From positions 1,798,001 through 1,862,000 of the forward strand of contig CBDFIW010000003.1 in the NCBI GenBank assembly GCA_965248255.1: DNA of 64,000 nucleotides, read 5' to 3'. This DNA is from JAKZVK01 sp965248255 (GTDB lineage: Bacteria > Acidobacteriota > Terriglobia > Bryobacterales > UBA6623). The position numbers were made by a program, and so were the translations under genes. This document shows, piece by piece, positions 18,300 to 26,544 of this stretch (position 1 is its first letter; each line of letters begins with the position of its first letter). Under the pieces are notes generated by a model that was not told the DNA's origin, made no database searches, and worked only from the letters and a program-made list of their open reading frames with translations.

Positions 18300-20714
18300 G
18301 TGCGCCAAACCTGTACATGGATCAACAGCCTCCGCCCGGGATTCTTTGAACGAAAGGCCGGTGGTGGCCGCAGCAGGTCTTGGTCGTCCGCCAGGAGCCT
18401 GGCGACTCTCTGCCTCCTCTCGTCCGCGCCGCTGACCGCGCAAGATCGCGGTGCCGTCGAGGGCACCGTGACGATGGCCGAGACGGGCGATCCCTTGCAC
18501 GGCGCGGTGGTTTTGATCGTTGATCTGGGCCGCTCGACCAGCACCAACGAAAACGGGCGCTACCGTTTCGACCATGTGCCGCCGGGTTCATACGATCTGA
18601 TCACCCACCTCGACAGCATTTTCACCGAGGCTACGAAACGGGTGGCGGTGCATGCGGGCAAGACCAAGACCGTGCACTTCGCTTTGGGACTGATGGTCCT
18701 CAAGCACCAAATCGTCGTGTCGGCGAGCGGCAAGGAAGAGACGGCTTTCAGTTCATTTCAAAGCGTTGAGTCGCTCGATTCGTTTGACCTCGCTGAGAAC
18801 GCGACCACCTCTTTAGGGGAAGCGCTCGACCATCGCGTCGGGACGGGCATCGCCAAGCGCAGTTTTGGCCCGGGCAGCTCGCGGCCGATCATCCGCGGCT
18901 TCGACGGCGATCGCGTCCTGGTGATGGAGGACGGCATTCGCACCGGCACGCTGTCGTCGCAATCGGGAGACCATGGCGAGGTGCTCAATACCGCGCAGCT
19001 CGACCGGCTTGAGATCGTGAAGGGACCGGCGACGTTGCTTTATGGCAGCAACGCCATGGGTGGAACGGTCAACGCCGTCAGTCGGCATCACGCTTTCCAC
19101 CAACACCCACACCAGGGGCTGCGGGGCTTCGTGTCCGGCTCGGGCGGCAGTGCCAATTCCCTAGGCGGCGGCAACGCCGGTTTCGAGTACGGCGTCGGCA
19201 AGTGGATGATCTGGGGCAGCGGAGGCGGCTCCCGAAGCGGCGACTACGACTCGCCTGCGGGGCCCGTGTTCAACTCTCGGACGCGCAGCGCGAACGGCCG
19301 AGGCGGGTTTGGGCACTACGGTGAGCGGATGTTCTTTAGCTTCGATGTGCAGCTCGACGATGGCACTTACGGCGTTCCCTTCGCCCAGCAGTTTGGAGGA
19401 GCCGGAGGAAGGAAGGAAGCCGAGCGCAACGGTCGGGCTGATTTCGCAGTCGTGCGCGATCTTCTGAGCCCCTCCACGGCGAAGAGCGAAAAGGGGGACG
19501 AGATCGAGCGAATCGCCATCGATGCTCGCCGCGCGACTTACCGCTTCGACTGGGGGCTTCTCAACCTCGGCCGGGCGCTGGACAACTTCACCCTCAAGCT
19601 GAACCTGACCGACTGGCAACACGAAGAGGTCGAGGTTTTCGAGAGTGGCGCCCGCGAGGTCGGCACGCGGTTCGACAATCAACAGTTCGTCTACCGCGGC
19701 GAGTTCGAGCAGCGGCCCAAGGGGTCGTTGACGGGCCGCTTCGGCTTCTGGGGCCTTCAGCGTAACTACGACCTCGCAGGCAAAGAGGCCCTGTCGCCTC
19801 CGGTCGATCAGGCGGGCTTCGCGGCCTTCGCTCTCGAGGAACTTGACTTCGAGCAGATCAAGTTTCAGTTCGGCGGCCGTCTCGAAACCAACCGTTACAC
19901 CCCGGTTTTCGCGCAACGTCGTCCGGAGAATGTTGCCGAACCAGCCCCCAAACGAACGTTCACCGGGGCGTCTGCGGCCGCGGGCCTACATGCCGGCTTG
20001 TGGCAAGGGGGCGCGTTTGTGGCGAACTACGCGCACTCCAACCGCGCTCCGGCCCTCGAAGAGCTGTACAACTTTGGTCCGCACCTTGGGAATCTTGCCT
20101 TCGAGATCGGCGATCCGAACCTCGAGGCGGAAACGGGCAACGGCCTGGATCTTTCGTTGCGCCACGACGCAGGCCGAACGCGCGCCCAAGCCAACTTCTT
20201 CTACTACAGCTTCGACAACTTCGTCTTCCCGTTCGCGACGGGTGACGTAGCAGACGGCCTACGCGTGGTGGAGTTCACGCAACTTGATGCGCGGTTCGTG
20301 GGAGCCGAGGCCGGCGTCGATGTCGGCCTTCACGACAACCTGTGGTTGAACCTCGGCGCCGACTATGTGAGTGCCAAGGAGACCGTGCTCAATACGCCGC
20401 TCCCGCGTATTCCCCCGCTGCGGGGTAAAGTGGGACTCGATTTTCACCTCGGTAATCTCAGCGTCAAGCCCGAGCTGATCATGGCCAACCAGCAACACCT
20501 TACCTTCAGCGGCGAGACTCGTACGCCGGGATACGCCGTGGTCAATCTCAAGGCCTCCTACACGATTCCGCGGCAGCACTTCGCGCATCAGCTCTCGGTG
20601 AACGTGTTCAATATCGGCGACCGGCTCTACCGCAACCACTCCTCGTTTATTAAAGACCTCGCTCCGGAGATCGGGCGGGGCGTGAGGATCAGTTATACAG
20701 TACGGTTCTTCTAA
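18300..20714 (+). CDS. TonB-dependent receptor with carboxypeptidase-regulatory N-domain and His-rich segment
   Basis: Outer-membrane active transporter, 804 residues. A long signal region ends at LLSSAPLTAQ; a carboxypeptidase-regulatory/SdrD-like beta-sandwich (GAVEGTVTMAETGDPLHGAVV to about residue 145) follows. The plug domain includes RPIIRGFDGDRVLVMEDGI and RLEIVKGPATLLYGSNAMGG, a textbook TonB-receptor plug. The 22-stranded barrel ends ISYTVRFF with the required C-terminal Phe. After the plug is SRHHAFHQHPHQG, six histidines in 13 residues, a pattern reminiscent of zinc receptors such as ZnuD; metal uptake is therefore a reasonable inference. GTG 18300 is the only start that includes the signal peptide. 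It is divergent from the sulfatase gene. Confidence 0.9.
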   Translation: MRQTCTWINSLRPGFFERKAGGGRSRSWSSARSLATLCLLSSAPLTAQDRGAVEGTVTMAETGDPLHGAVVLIVDLGRSTSTNENGRYRFDHVPPGSYDLITHLDSIFTEATKRVAVHAGKTKTVHFALGLMVLKHQIVVSASGKEETAFSSFQSVESLDSFDLAENATTSLGEALDHRVGTGIAKRSFGPGSSRPIIRGFDGDRVLVMEDGIRTGTLSSQSGDHGEVLNTAQLDRLEIVKGPATLLYGSNAMGGTVNAVSRHHAFHQHPHQGLRGFVSGSGGSANSLGGGNAGFEYGVGKWMIWGSGGGSRSGDYDSPAGPVFNSRTRSANGRGGFGHYGERMFFSFDVQLDDGTYGVPFAQQFGGAGGRKEAERNGRADFAVVRDLLSPSTAKSEKGDEIERIAIDARRATYRFDWGLLNLGRALDNFTLKLNLTDWQHEEVEVFESGAREVGTRFDNQQFVYRGEFEQRPKGSLTGRFGFWGLQRNYDLAGKEALSPPVDQAGFAAFALEELDFEQIKFQFGGRLETNRYTPVFAQRRPENVAEPAPKRTFTGASAAAGLHAGLWQGGAFVANYAHSNRAPALEELYNFGPHLGNLAFEIGDPNLEAETGNGLDLSLRHDAGRTRAQANFFYYSFDNFVFPFATGDVADGLRVVEFTQLDARFVGAEAGVDVGLHDNLWLNLGADYVSAKETVLNTPLPRIPPLRGKVGLDFHLGNLSVKPELIMANQQHLTFSGETRTPGYAVVNLKASYTIPRQHFAHQLSVNVFNIGDRLYRNHSSFIKDLAPEIGRGVRISYTVRFF

Positions 20715-20826
20715 CGAGGTCGCGGCGTAGCGACCACATTTTGCCGCCGCCGGCTCCTCGGCGCGCGTGAGTCTTCGGGAGCACACTGGGCTGGCGCCGG
20801 CGGGCCCGCGCCGAGTTGGCCGTTGC

Positions 20827-21114
20827 CTAGAACAGCCGCTTCATCCTGTTCTTAATATTTCGCGCCAACTTTTCGATGCGCTCGGCCCGGCGCAGGCTCT
20901 TCAGGTCGACAACGTACTCCTGGTTGGCGTCCAGATCCTCCTGCAACGCTTGAGCCAATTCGAGGATTTCCGCGACATCATCCTTCGACTTCGCATGATC
21001 GGCCTTCATGATGGCGAGGTCCCGCGACTTCCCGTTCGGCAGCCGGTTTTCGCTCTGCTGCGCCGCGGCGGGGAGAACCAAGGCAAGCAAGAGAAGTACT
21101 CCTAGAAGCTTCAT
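20827..21114 (-). CDS. Small exported helical protein
   Basis: A 95-residue protein with a clear signal peptide (MKLLGVLLLLALVLPAAA, cleavage after AAA) followed by a charged, helical mature part of about 75 residues: MKADHAKSKDDVAEILELAQ, ALQEDLDANQEYVVDLKSL, RRAERIEKLARNIKNRMK. It is probably periplasmic with a helical-hairpin shape. I do not recognise a named family; similar short MKADHAKSxxDxxxLxxLA proteins seem common in acidobacterial genomes. It stands alone, opposite in direction to the TonB receptor. Confidence 0.75.
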   Translation of the reverse strand: MKLLGVLLLLALVLPAAAQQSENRLPNGKSRDLAIMKADHAKSKDDVAEILELAQALQEDLDANQEYVVDLKSLRRAERIEKLARNIKNRMKRLF

Positions 21115-21286
21115 GGCCGTGCACCCATCTCAATGATACTGCGCCGGAGGTGGTGGCAGCGGTCGCGCCCGGCAGAGTGACGGAGACCCTCTGGCCAAGC
21201 CGTGACCGTTGAATCGATTGGATCGATTCGCTCCAGACACCGCCACTTACGGCCATGCTATTCTAGGCCTAGTTGTCCCTTCGTAC

Positions 21287-21362
21287 GGGCCTGTGGCGCA
21301 GTTGGGAGCGCGCTTCCATGGCATGGAAGAGGTCGAGGGTTCGAATCCCTCCAGGTCCACCA
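21287..21362 (+). tRNA. tRNA-Ala (anticodon GGC)
   Basis: A complete cloverleaf: acceptor GGGCCTG/CAGGTCC (one G-U pair), D-arm GCGC/GCGC, anticodon stem CTTCC/GGAAG with loop ATGGCAT (anticodon GGC), T-arm GAGGG-TTCGAAT-CCCTC, discriminator A and encoded CCA. It reads GCC/GCU alanine codons. Integrase-type sequences and an insertion sequence follow directly downstream, as expected for a tRNA integration hot spot. Confidence 0.95.
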
Positions 21363-21451
21363 GCCTTTCCTCTCGATTTATCAATGTGTTACAAGTGTCG
21401 GTGTTGCTCGTGTATCGCTGCTGTATCTATTGACTCCCGCATAATATAGAG
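21363..21451. other. Spacer between tRNA-Ala and IS630-type element
   Basis: AT-rich compared with its surroundings, with repeated GTGTATC and TGTATCTATTGAC words similar to GTGTATCTATTTAAC at 1774-1788. It may be a remnant of an attachment site or element end. No duplication of the tRNA 3' end is seen downstream. Confidence 0.3.
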
Positions 21452-22467
21452 TCAGTCAAAACAAAGAGAAGACTGTTTCCAGAAGGCCGTGATCAAACGC
21501 GGTTTGCGGTACATGCGGCGGAGTGCCTTGCGGGCCCGCTCGTTCAGCTCGCCGTAGTCTTTCGGACAGACGTTCGGCAACTCGTGCTGCTTCCAGTAAG
21601 CCCAGATGTATTCCACCGGATTCAACTCCGGCGCATAGGGTGGCAAGTACTCGGTTGCGATGTGGCCTTCGGAGAGTTCGATGAACTCTTGCACCAGGCG
21701 GCTACGGTGCGCCGGCAGCCGATCCCAGACGATCAGCAGCGGGCGATCGATATGACGTACCAACGCCTTGAGAAAGTCGGTCACTTGCTCTTTGCCGATC
21801 GCACCGGGATAGAGCCGGAAGTAGAAGTTACGCAGCGTCAGCCCCGCCGAGACGGAAAGCTTCTCCCAGTTGAAGTTAAACTGCAGCACCGGTGTTTGGC
21901 CACGTGGCGCCCAGGTGCGGCAGCGATGCGGCTTCTGACTCAATCCGCTTTCGTCGATGAAGACGAGCGTACGGCCTTCGTTTTGGGCTTTTTTTTAATG
22001 CGCTTCCAGGTCTTGCGCTTCCAGGTGCGGATCCGCTCTTCGTTGCGCTCGCGCGCCTTTCCGGCCGGGCGTTGCGGGCTCCAGTCGAGCGCTCGCAGGA
22101 TCTTCCAGGCGTGGCCTGCGTGGTATGCGACCCCGAACTCGTCTCCGGTCAGCCGAGCCACCCGCGGACAGCTCCACAGGGGCGTTGGGAAGCCGTGGGC
22201 TTCCGGGCCTTCCAGCAGCAGCGACGTCAGGCGTTCGCGTTGTGCGGCATCGAGGAGCGGCTTGCGTCCGGCGCGCCCGGCCTGGCGGAGTCCGGCCGCA
22301 CCCTGCTCGCGGTATTGCCGCCGCCACTCACTGACGGTTTGGCGAGCGACGTTCAGCCGTCTCGCCGTCTCGGACTGATTGTGGCCTTGGTGGAGCAGCC
22401 GCATCGCTTCGAAACGGCGCTTCTCCAGCGCCTTGAAATCCCGCTTCACACCTTTGGGGTTGCCCAT
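21452..22467 (-). CDS. IS630-family transposase made by -1 ribosomal frameshifting
   Basis: ORF A starts at ATG 22467 (MGNPKGVKRDFKALEKRR) and encodes a winged-helix DNA-binding domain (LHQGHNQSETARRLNVARQ); its own frame stops at 21940. The DDE domain is in the -1 frame, ending at 21452. Its catalytic residues are D in TLVFIDESGL, D in LLIVWDRLPAHRS and E in APELNPVEYIW. In ORF A the coding strand contains A AAA AAG in register, at 21994-21988; a -1 slip there continues as AQNEGRTLVFIDESG, giving a product of about 338 residues, which is normal for IS630 transposases. The in-register classical slippery heptamer makes programmed frameshifting more likely than mutation. Confidence 0.8.
21988..21994 (-). 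promoter_or_regulatory. Slippery heptamer A AAA AAG for -1 frameshifting
   Basis: An A8G run on the coding strand (T8 at 21989-21996 on the plus strand), in register with the ORF A codons (AAG at codon 160). It is the most efficient -1 slippery sequence known in bacteria. A downstream stimulatory structure was not identified by eye. Confidence 0.65.
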
Positions 22468-22560
22468 ACATATATAGATGCTCCACACTGTCAAAAAGTG
22501 TCATAATAATTTGCGGGATTCAATGAATGAGCGCACTGCTGCGTGTCCGCAGCAAGTGTT

Positions 22561-22884
22561 TCACTGAAGTTGTGCCGGTCCCTCGTGCGCCGTCGTCGTC
22601 TCGTAGACGTGGCCGTGAACGGCTTGCATCAGCCGGATAATGCGTTCTTCTCGTGCTAGGTTCCACTTCGCATAGTGCTTTGTGGCAATGTGCGCGCCGA
22701 TGCCGAGCACATCCGCGACGTCCTGGATTGTACCCCCCTCCGCGAGAATTTCCGTCGCGAGCGTGTGGCGAAACCGGTGCGAGTGGGCGTCGCGCACTCC
22801 TGAGGTTTTGAACACGGCTTTGAGTGAGCGGAGGGCTTTGCGCCTGAGCACGTCCGGGTCTGCTGCCACGAAGCTGCTCAACAA
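22561..22884 (-). pseudogene. Tyrosine recombinase (phage-type integrase), C-terminal fragment
   Basis: About 107 residues matching only the C-terminal catalytic part of tyrosine recombinases: HSHRFRHTLATEILAEGG (the HxxR box), VADVLGIGAHIATKHY with the nucleophilic Tyr in KHYAKWN. The N-terminal arm-binding and core-binding domains and the first catalytic Arg are missing, and an in-frame stop lies just upstream. It is therefore a remnant. Its location 1.2 kb from tRNA-Ala, pointing at the tRNA, fits a decayed integrative element. Confidence 0.75.
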
Positions 22885-22907
22885 CGCGCCAGCCAGCGTT
22901 CAGAGCC

Positions 22908-23507
22908 TCAAACGCGGGCCTCTGTCTCTTTCATTCTGCTGAGAGCCCCCAACGCGACCTTGGTTTTCGCGGGCGCTCGGCGCGAGCGTGCCCGCCCGCG
23001 GTCGTCGACTCTTGCTTCTCGTGCACGTGAAGCTTCTCGGTCACGGCTTTCCCGAAGCAGGTTCTGCACCGTCGCGACGACGTCGTGCCACAGGCTGCTC
23101 ATCGCGAGTCGCTGCGCTTCCTTCAGGATGCCTTTCGCGTCGAGGAAGTCCGCGTATCGGCGGAACGCGTCGATGACATACCGTGCGTTCTGCGTTTTAG
23201 CATCGACCCACGCGAGCAACTCATTCTTGTCGACGGCGACGAGTTGTTCGATCTCCTCGTCCGGCTCATACCTGTTTAGGTCATCACTCGTCTGGAGTTG
23301 CTTGTTCACACTTTCGAGCGCGGCGAGCGTCCACTCGTACGAATACCGGTCACAAGGCTTCAACACGCCCTGCACATCGCCGAACAGCTCCCAAGCACGG
23401 GGATCGTCGAAAACGATCCACGACTCCCGTCTGCTCAGGAGTTCAACGCGCCGAGCGCTCCCTGCAACGTCGGCGAGCACCGCTTTGATGTTGATCACGT
23501 TCGCCAT
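22908..23507 (-). CDS. Unknown island protein (199 aa)
   Basis: A 199-residue, mostly helical, soluble protein starting MANVINIKAVLADVAGSARR. The first 60 residues look like a compact mixed domain (VELLSRRESWIVFDDPRAWE), the centre is acidic and helical (DDLNRYEPDEEIEQLVAVDK), and the C-terminus is strongly basic (RARSRRAPAKTKVALGALSR), suggesting nucleic-acid or partner binding. I do not recognise the family. It follows a 41-codon gene by 12 nt and is the last of three closely spaced genes (23839 to 22908) that run toward the integrase fragment. Codon use is less GC-biased than the core genes, consistent with a mobile-element origin. Confidence 0.7.
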   Translation of the reverse strand: MANVINIKAVLADVAGSARRVELLSRRESWIVFDDPRAWELFGDVQGVLKPCDRYSYEWTLAALESVNKQLQTSDDLNRYEPDEEIEQLVAVDKNELLAWVDAKTQNARYVIDAFRRYADFLDAKGILKEAQRLAMSSLWHDVVATVQNLLRESRDREASRAREARVDDRGRARSRRAPAKTKVALGALSRMKETEARV

Positions 23508-23519
23508 CGAGCACCACCC

Positions 23520-23645
23520 CTACCCAAACCAGCACAGGTACGTGCCCAGGTCGTGGTCGGCGTTGTCCAGTTCAAGCCGCAGCTGTGTCTCCACACGTTG
23601 AGCGATGACATCCGCGTCTTCTTCGTCTCTTTCCTTGTTCTTCAT
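23520..23645 (-). CDS. Small acidic protein (41 aa) in the island operon
   Basis: ATG 23645 is preceded by a strong GGAGG 7 nt upstream and overlaps the stop of the preceding gene in an ATGA junction. The 41-residue product (MKNKERDEEDADVIAQRVE to CWFG) is highly charged and helical, ending in a hydrophobic GTYLCWFG tail. The spacing to the next gene (12 nt) and the ATGA overlap support translation as part of one operon. No family is recognised; small acidic partners of a basic neighbour can be antitoxin- or inhibitor-like, but this is only a suggestion. Confidence 0.55.
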   Translation of the reverse strand: MKNKERDEEDADVIAQRVETQLRLELDNADHDLGTYLCWFG

Positions 23646-23839
23646 TTGGTTACCTCCGGACACCCCTCTCGCGGGGCTCCGCACGAACAGCCCCGCGCCC
23701 GTGGAGGATTGGCCGAACACGTCGCGGCGGCAACGTAAACTTTTTCGATCCCCGATCGGAAAGGTTTAGGATGACGGTTCGCGACAACGGCCAATCCGAC
23801 CCCCCACACACCACAAAGAACCAAGACCCGTGTTTTCAT
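23642..23839 (-). CDS. Small Cys-rich exported peptide (65 aa)
   Basis: First gene of the three-gene island operon. The 65-residue product begins with a signal-like hydrophobic segment (MKTRVLVLCGVWGVGLAVVA) and ends with a short Cys-containing tail (CSANPPRARGCSCG, then EGCPEVTK). Its stop overlaps the next start (ATGA), which supports translation. It superficially resembles short exported Cys peptides such as the NVEALA group of Bacteroidota, but the defining motif is absent. No strong ribosome site is visible, so the start is uncertain. Confidence 0.45.
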   Translation of the reverse strand: MKTRVLVLCGVWGVGLAVVANRHPKPFRSGIEKVYVAAATCSANPPRARGCSCGAPREGCPEVTK

Positions 23840-24431
23840 CGCGAGAGTGCTGCTCCAATCGTCCGCCGCTAACAGCTACGCCCGCCGAGAGAGCTAAACG
23901 CTTGCGTTACAACGATATGAAGGAAGCGGCCCTGGTTTGGCAGGGCACTTGCCCTTAAGAGGGATTTATAAAACTTCGCTTTTCCTTCGCCTGGATTCGG
24001 GGTGCTGGGCCGCAACTCCAGCGTTGGCGTTGCCTCAACCCCCACATCGCGATTGACCTGCCAAATCTTAACACGCGAAGCGTCTGCCACTGAAAGTGGC
24101 TTCGTTCATATCCGGTTCACATGAGAAATCCGCCACCTTTGCGTTCTAACTTATTTCAAAAAAAAGACTTAACTCGATCGCGGGCGCACTTGGCTGTGTG
24201 GTCGGCAATCCGGGACAAGTGCCGCTCCCTCGGAAAGCCTCGAAGCGCAGATGGATCCGCCCTTGTCGTCGGCTAGGGTTTATCGATCGATTGGTAATCC
24301 TGGGCCGCTGGCGAGAACCTAAGTCAACCACTGCGCCTGGGACTGTGCCGACTGCCGCCGATTCGGTGATTGAGATCCTCGCCGACAAACCCCGCTAGAG
24401 TGTGCACAGCCCGGCGGCTGGAGTGGATCGG
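23840..24431. other. Intergenic DNA at the island's distal end; no gene seen
   Basis: About 590 bp with lower GC than the rest of the window and no frame of coding character on either strand. It should contain the promoter of the minus-strand island operon. An A8 run is present at 24160-24167. I see no duplication of the tRNA-Ala 3' end that would mark the outer attachment site. Confidence 0.4.
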
Positions 24432-24776
24432 ATGAGCGCCTGTCCTGAGTGTGGAAAGCGGCTCCCATGGGGAACCGCATTCACGCGCGGGGAGGGATCG
24501 GGGCTGCCGGATAGAAGAACCTTGGACTGCCCATACTGTGGGGCTCCGCTCGAGCCTGTCCGCTGGACGACACTGGCGGCGCTTTTCCTCATACTTGCCA
24601 TCGCCATTGCGGCTCGGAAGCTGATCGAACCCCTGCTTGAACCGCTGCTCGACTGGAGAACGGTGGCGATCCTCGTCGCCTTGGCTGCGGCGCATCACCT
24701 TTGGGCGATCCGGCGGTGGAGGAAGGCGCGGCGGGAGCAGGACGCGGCGAACCGATTCGCGGGACGCGATAACTAA
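24432..24776 (+). CDS. Small zinc-ribbon membrane protein
   Basis: A 114-residue protein starting MSACPECGKRLPWG. The first half is a four-Cys zinc ribbon (CPECG ... CPYCG); the second half has two membrane segments (LAALFLILAIAIAARKL and VAILVALAAAHHLWAI) and a basic C-terminus (RRWRKARREQ). The ATG at 24432 is preceded by GGAGTGGATCGG. No named family is recognised. It stands alone between the island and the DUF3500 gene. Confidence 0.7.
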   Translation: MSACPECGKRLPWGTAFTRGEGSGLPDRRTLDCPYCGAPLEPVRWTTLAALFLILAIAIAARKLIEPLLEPLLDWRTVAILVALAAAHHLWAIRRWRKARREQDAANRFAGRDN

Positions 24777-25075
24777 TGCGTCGCTCGCCGTTCGCCAATC
24801 TCGCCGTCGCGCATCGCGGAAGTCAGCCCGCTGCGCCGGCTAGTCTTTACCTATCTTGTTCGGAAGTCTCATACGCCTTTGCTGGCACGTCCTGATGCAG
24901 CTAGCCCAGAGCGCGGTGTCCCACTGCCCTGAGGTCCAAGTCTCGTCCGGACCGTTCATGAGATAGGTTCTAGTCCTCCCAGGCCCGCCTCCGAGATCCA
25001 AACTCAGGCACGGCCTGGAGATGTAGGAGTCCGCGGAGTATAATTGGCGGGACAGAGCAGTTCCGGGAGTCTCTC
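24777..25075. other. Intergenic region with TATAAT before the DUF3500 gene
   Basis: No gene is seen. TATAAT at 25039-25044 lies 31 nt before the ATG at 25076 and is a likely -10 element, without a good -35 partner. Confidence 0.4.
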
Positions 25076-26140
25076 ATGTCAAAGCCACTGAAACTCAGAT
25101 TGGCCGCCCTGTTCGTCGGAGCGGCGGCGGTGACCGCAGCCTACCATCACGGCACCGAACAGACCATGCTCGATACCGCGACGCGATTCGTGCAATCACT
25201 CAGCGCCGGCCAAAAAGCCAAGGCCCTTTTGGACTTCAACTCGGCCGGCCGTGAGAATTGGCACTTCGTGCCCGACAGCAGCTTCGAGAAGACCTACGGG
25301 TACGGCCGCCGTGGGGTCACCTACAAGGCGATGTCGCCCGAGCAGCGCCGTCTAGCGACCGCTCTGGTGAGCTCGGGTTTGAGCGGCATGGGCTTCGTCA
25401 AGGCCATGTCGATCATGAGCTTGGAGGAGCGGCTGCGGGTCATCGAAAAAGATACGACCGGCAGGCGCGACGTGCAGAGATACTACGTCTCCGTCTTCGG
25501 CACACCCACGGCGATGGGTTCGTGGGGCTGGCGCGTCGAGGGACACCACGTCTCCCTGCACTACACCCTCAAAGACGGCAAGCTGATTTCCGCTTCGCCC
25601 ACGTTCTTCGGCGCCAACCCACATCGGCTCGTCTCCGGGACCCGGGCGCTGCCGAAGGAAGAAGATCTCGCACGGAACCTGCTGCGATCACTCGACGCGA
25701 AGCAGAAGAAGTCCGCGGTGGTTACCGAGGAGGCTTACTCGGACATCCTCACCCGCGCCGACACGCGCGCCAAACTCGAAGATCAGCCGCGGGGTCTGGC
25801 GGCCTCGGCGATGACCGTCAAGCAACGGGAGATCCTCAAGGCGCTCATCGAAGAGTACGTGCACAACGTACCGGCCTCGGTGGCCGCCGAGCGCATGAAG
25901 GCGGTCAAGGGCACCTCGAACACGGACCTGCTCTTTGCTTGGGCGGGAGGCGGCGAGCCGGGCCAGGGCCACTACTACCGCGTGCAGGCGCCCGCCTTCC
26001 TGATCGAGTACGACAACACGCAGGGCGGCGCCAATCATTCACACACGGTCTGGCGTGACTTCGACGGAGACTTCGGCCGTGATGTGCTGGCCTTCCACCA
26101 TCGCCGGTATGACCACGGGCTGACCGTGGCCGCGGATTAG
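25076..26140 (+). CDS. DUF3500 family exported protein
   Basis: A 354-residue protein with an N-terminal signal/anchor (LRLAALFVGAAAVTAAYHHG) followed by a DUF3500 domain: AGQKAKALLDFNSAGRENWHFVP, RRGVTYKAMSPEQRRLATALV, GSWGWRVEGHHVSLHYTLKDG, and the C-terminal YYRVQAPAFLIEYDNTQGGANHSHTVWRDFDGDFG split over the last 80 residues. The family is widespread in Acidobacteriota, Planctomycetota and Bacteroidota; its activity is unknown. The conserved His/Asp residues of the GGANHSHTVWRD block suggest metal binding or hydrolysis. It is monocistronic with a TATAAT upstream and a hairpin downstream. Confidence 0.9.
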   Translation: MSKPLKLRLAALFVGAAAVTAAYHHGTEQTMLDTATRFVQSLSAGQKAKALLDFNSAGRENWHFVPDSSFEKTYGYGRRGVTYKAMSPEQRRLATALVSSGLSGMGFVKAMSIMSLEERLRVIEKDTTGRRDVQRYYVSVFGTPTAMGSWGWRVEGHHVSLHYTLKDGKLISASPTFFGANPHRLVSGTRALPKEEDLARNLLRSLDAKQKKSAVVTEEAYSDILTRADTRAKLEDQPRGLAASAMTVKQREILKALIEEYVHNVPASVAAERMKAVKGTSNTDLLFAWAGGGEPGQGHYYRVQAPAFLIEYDNTQGGANHSHTVWRDFDGDFGRDVLAFHHRRYDHGLTVAAD

Positions 26141-26265
26141 GTCGCGGATCAGCAGAGCCGCGGCACAGGCTCGCGGGCCGTCGGGGTTCCAATACTCGCT
26201 GGGCCATTCGTTCGCGTTGAGAAGACCGGGGCTGTCGCCGCATTCAGGCGGCTTGGTTCGGATTA

Positions 26266-26287
26266 GGCCAGCCGTTTACGGCTGGCC
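26266..26287. terminator. Strong hairpin downstream of the DUF3500 gene
   Basis: GGCCAGCCG and CGGCTGGCC form a perfect 9-bp stem with a TTTA loop, 125 nt after the stop. No U tract follows, so it may be a REP-type palindrome rather than a terminator. Confidence 0.35.
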
Positions 26288-26442
26288 GACCAGCCAGCCA
26301 TCACCAAATCAGGCCGGTTTAGCGGCCTTCTGGGATTCGGCTTCAGTCAGACGGGAGGCCGGCGCACTACGGCTTGGGCTAAAGCCGTGACGAGTGAAGG
26401 CCTCTCGAAGGGGCCTGGCTCTTTCGTTTTGGGGGCGCTGTA

Positions 26443-26461
26443 CCAGGCGTCAAACGCCTGG
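26443..26461 (+). repeat. REP-like palindrome, family A
   Basis: CCAGGCG and CGCCTGG around TCAAA, followed by CCTATGGG. It has the same architecture and CTATG trailer as the units at 45982 and 46288. Confidence 0.5.
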
Positions 26462-26544
26462 CCTATGGGCAACCCAAGGCCCGCCAACGGGCCTCAAGGA
26501 CTAGGGCTCCTCAAGCTCCCGGGGCTTAGCTGGGTATCCCGTCA

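Larger units (their letters stand above)
21452..22494 (-). mobile_element. IS630-type insertion sequence (unrelated to the two later copies)
   Basis: Two overlapping frames encode a helix-turn-helix/DDE transposase of the IS630-Tc1-mariner type, placed beside tRNA-Ala. I could not define terminal inverted repeats with certainty; TA dinucleotides flank both ends (around 21443-21446 and 22502-22508), as expected for the TA-targeting family. The sequence is distinct from the copies at 36799 and 61694. Confidence 0.75.

Noticed and set aside
23840..24431. Outer attachment site of the tRNA-Ala island
   Set aside because: No repeat of the tRNA 3' end was found downstream in the region examined by eye.
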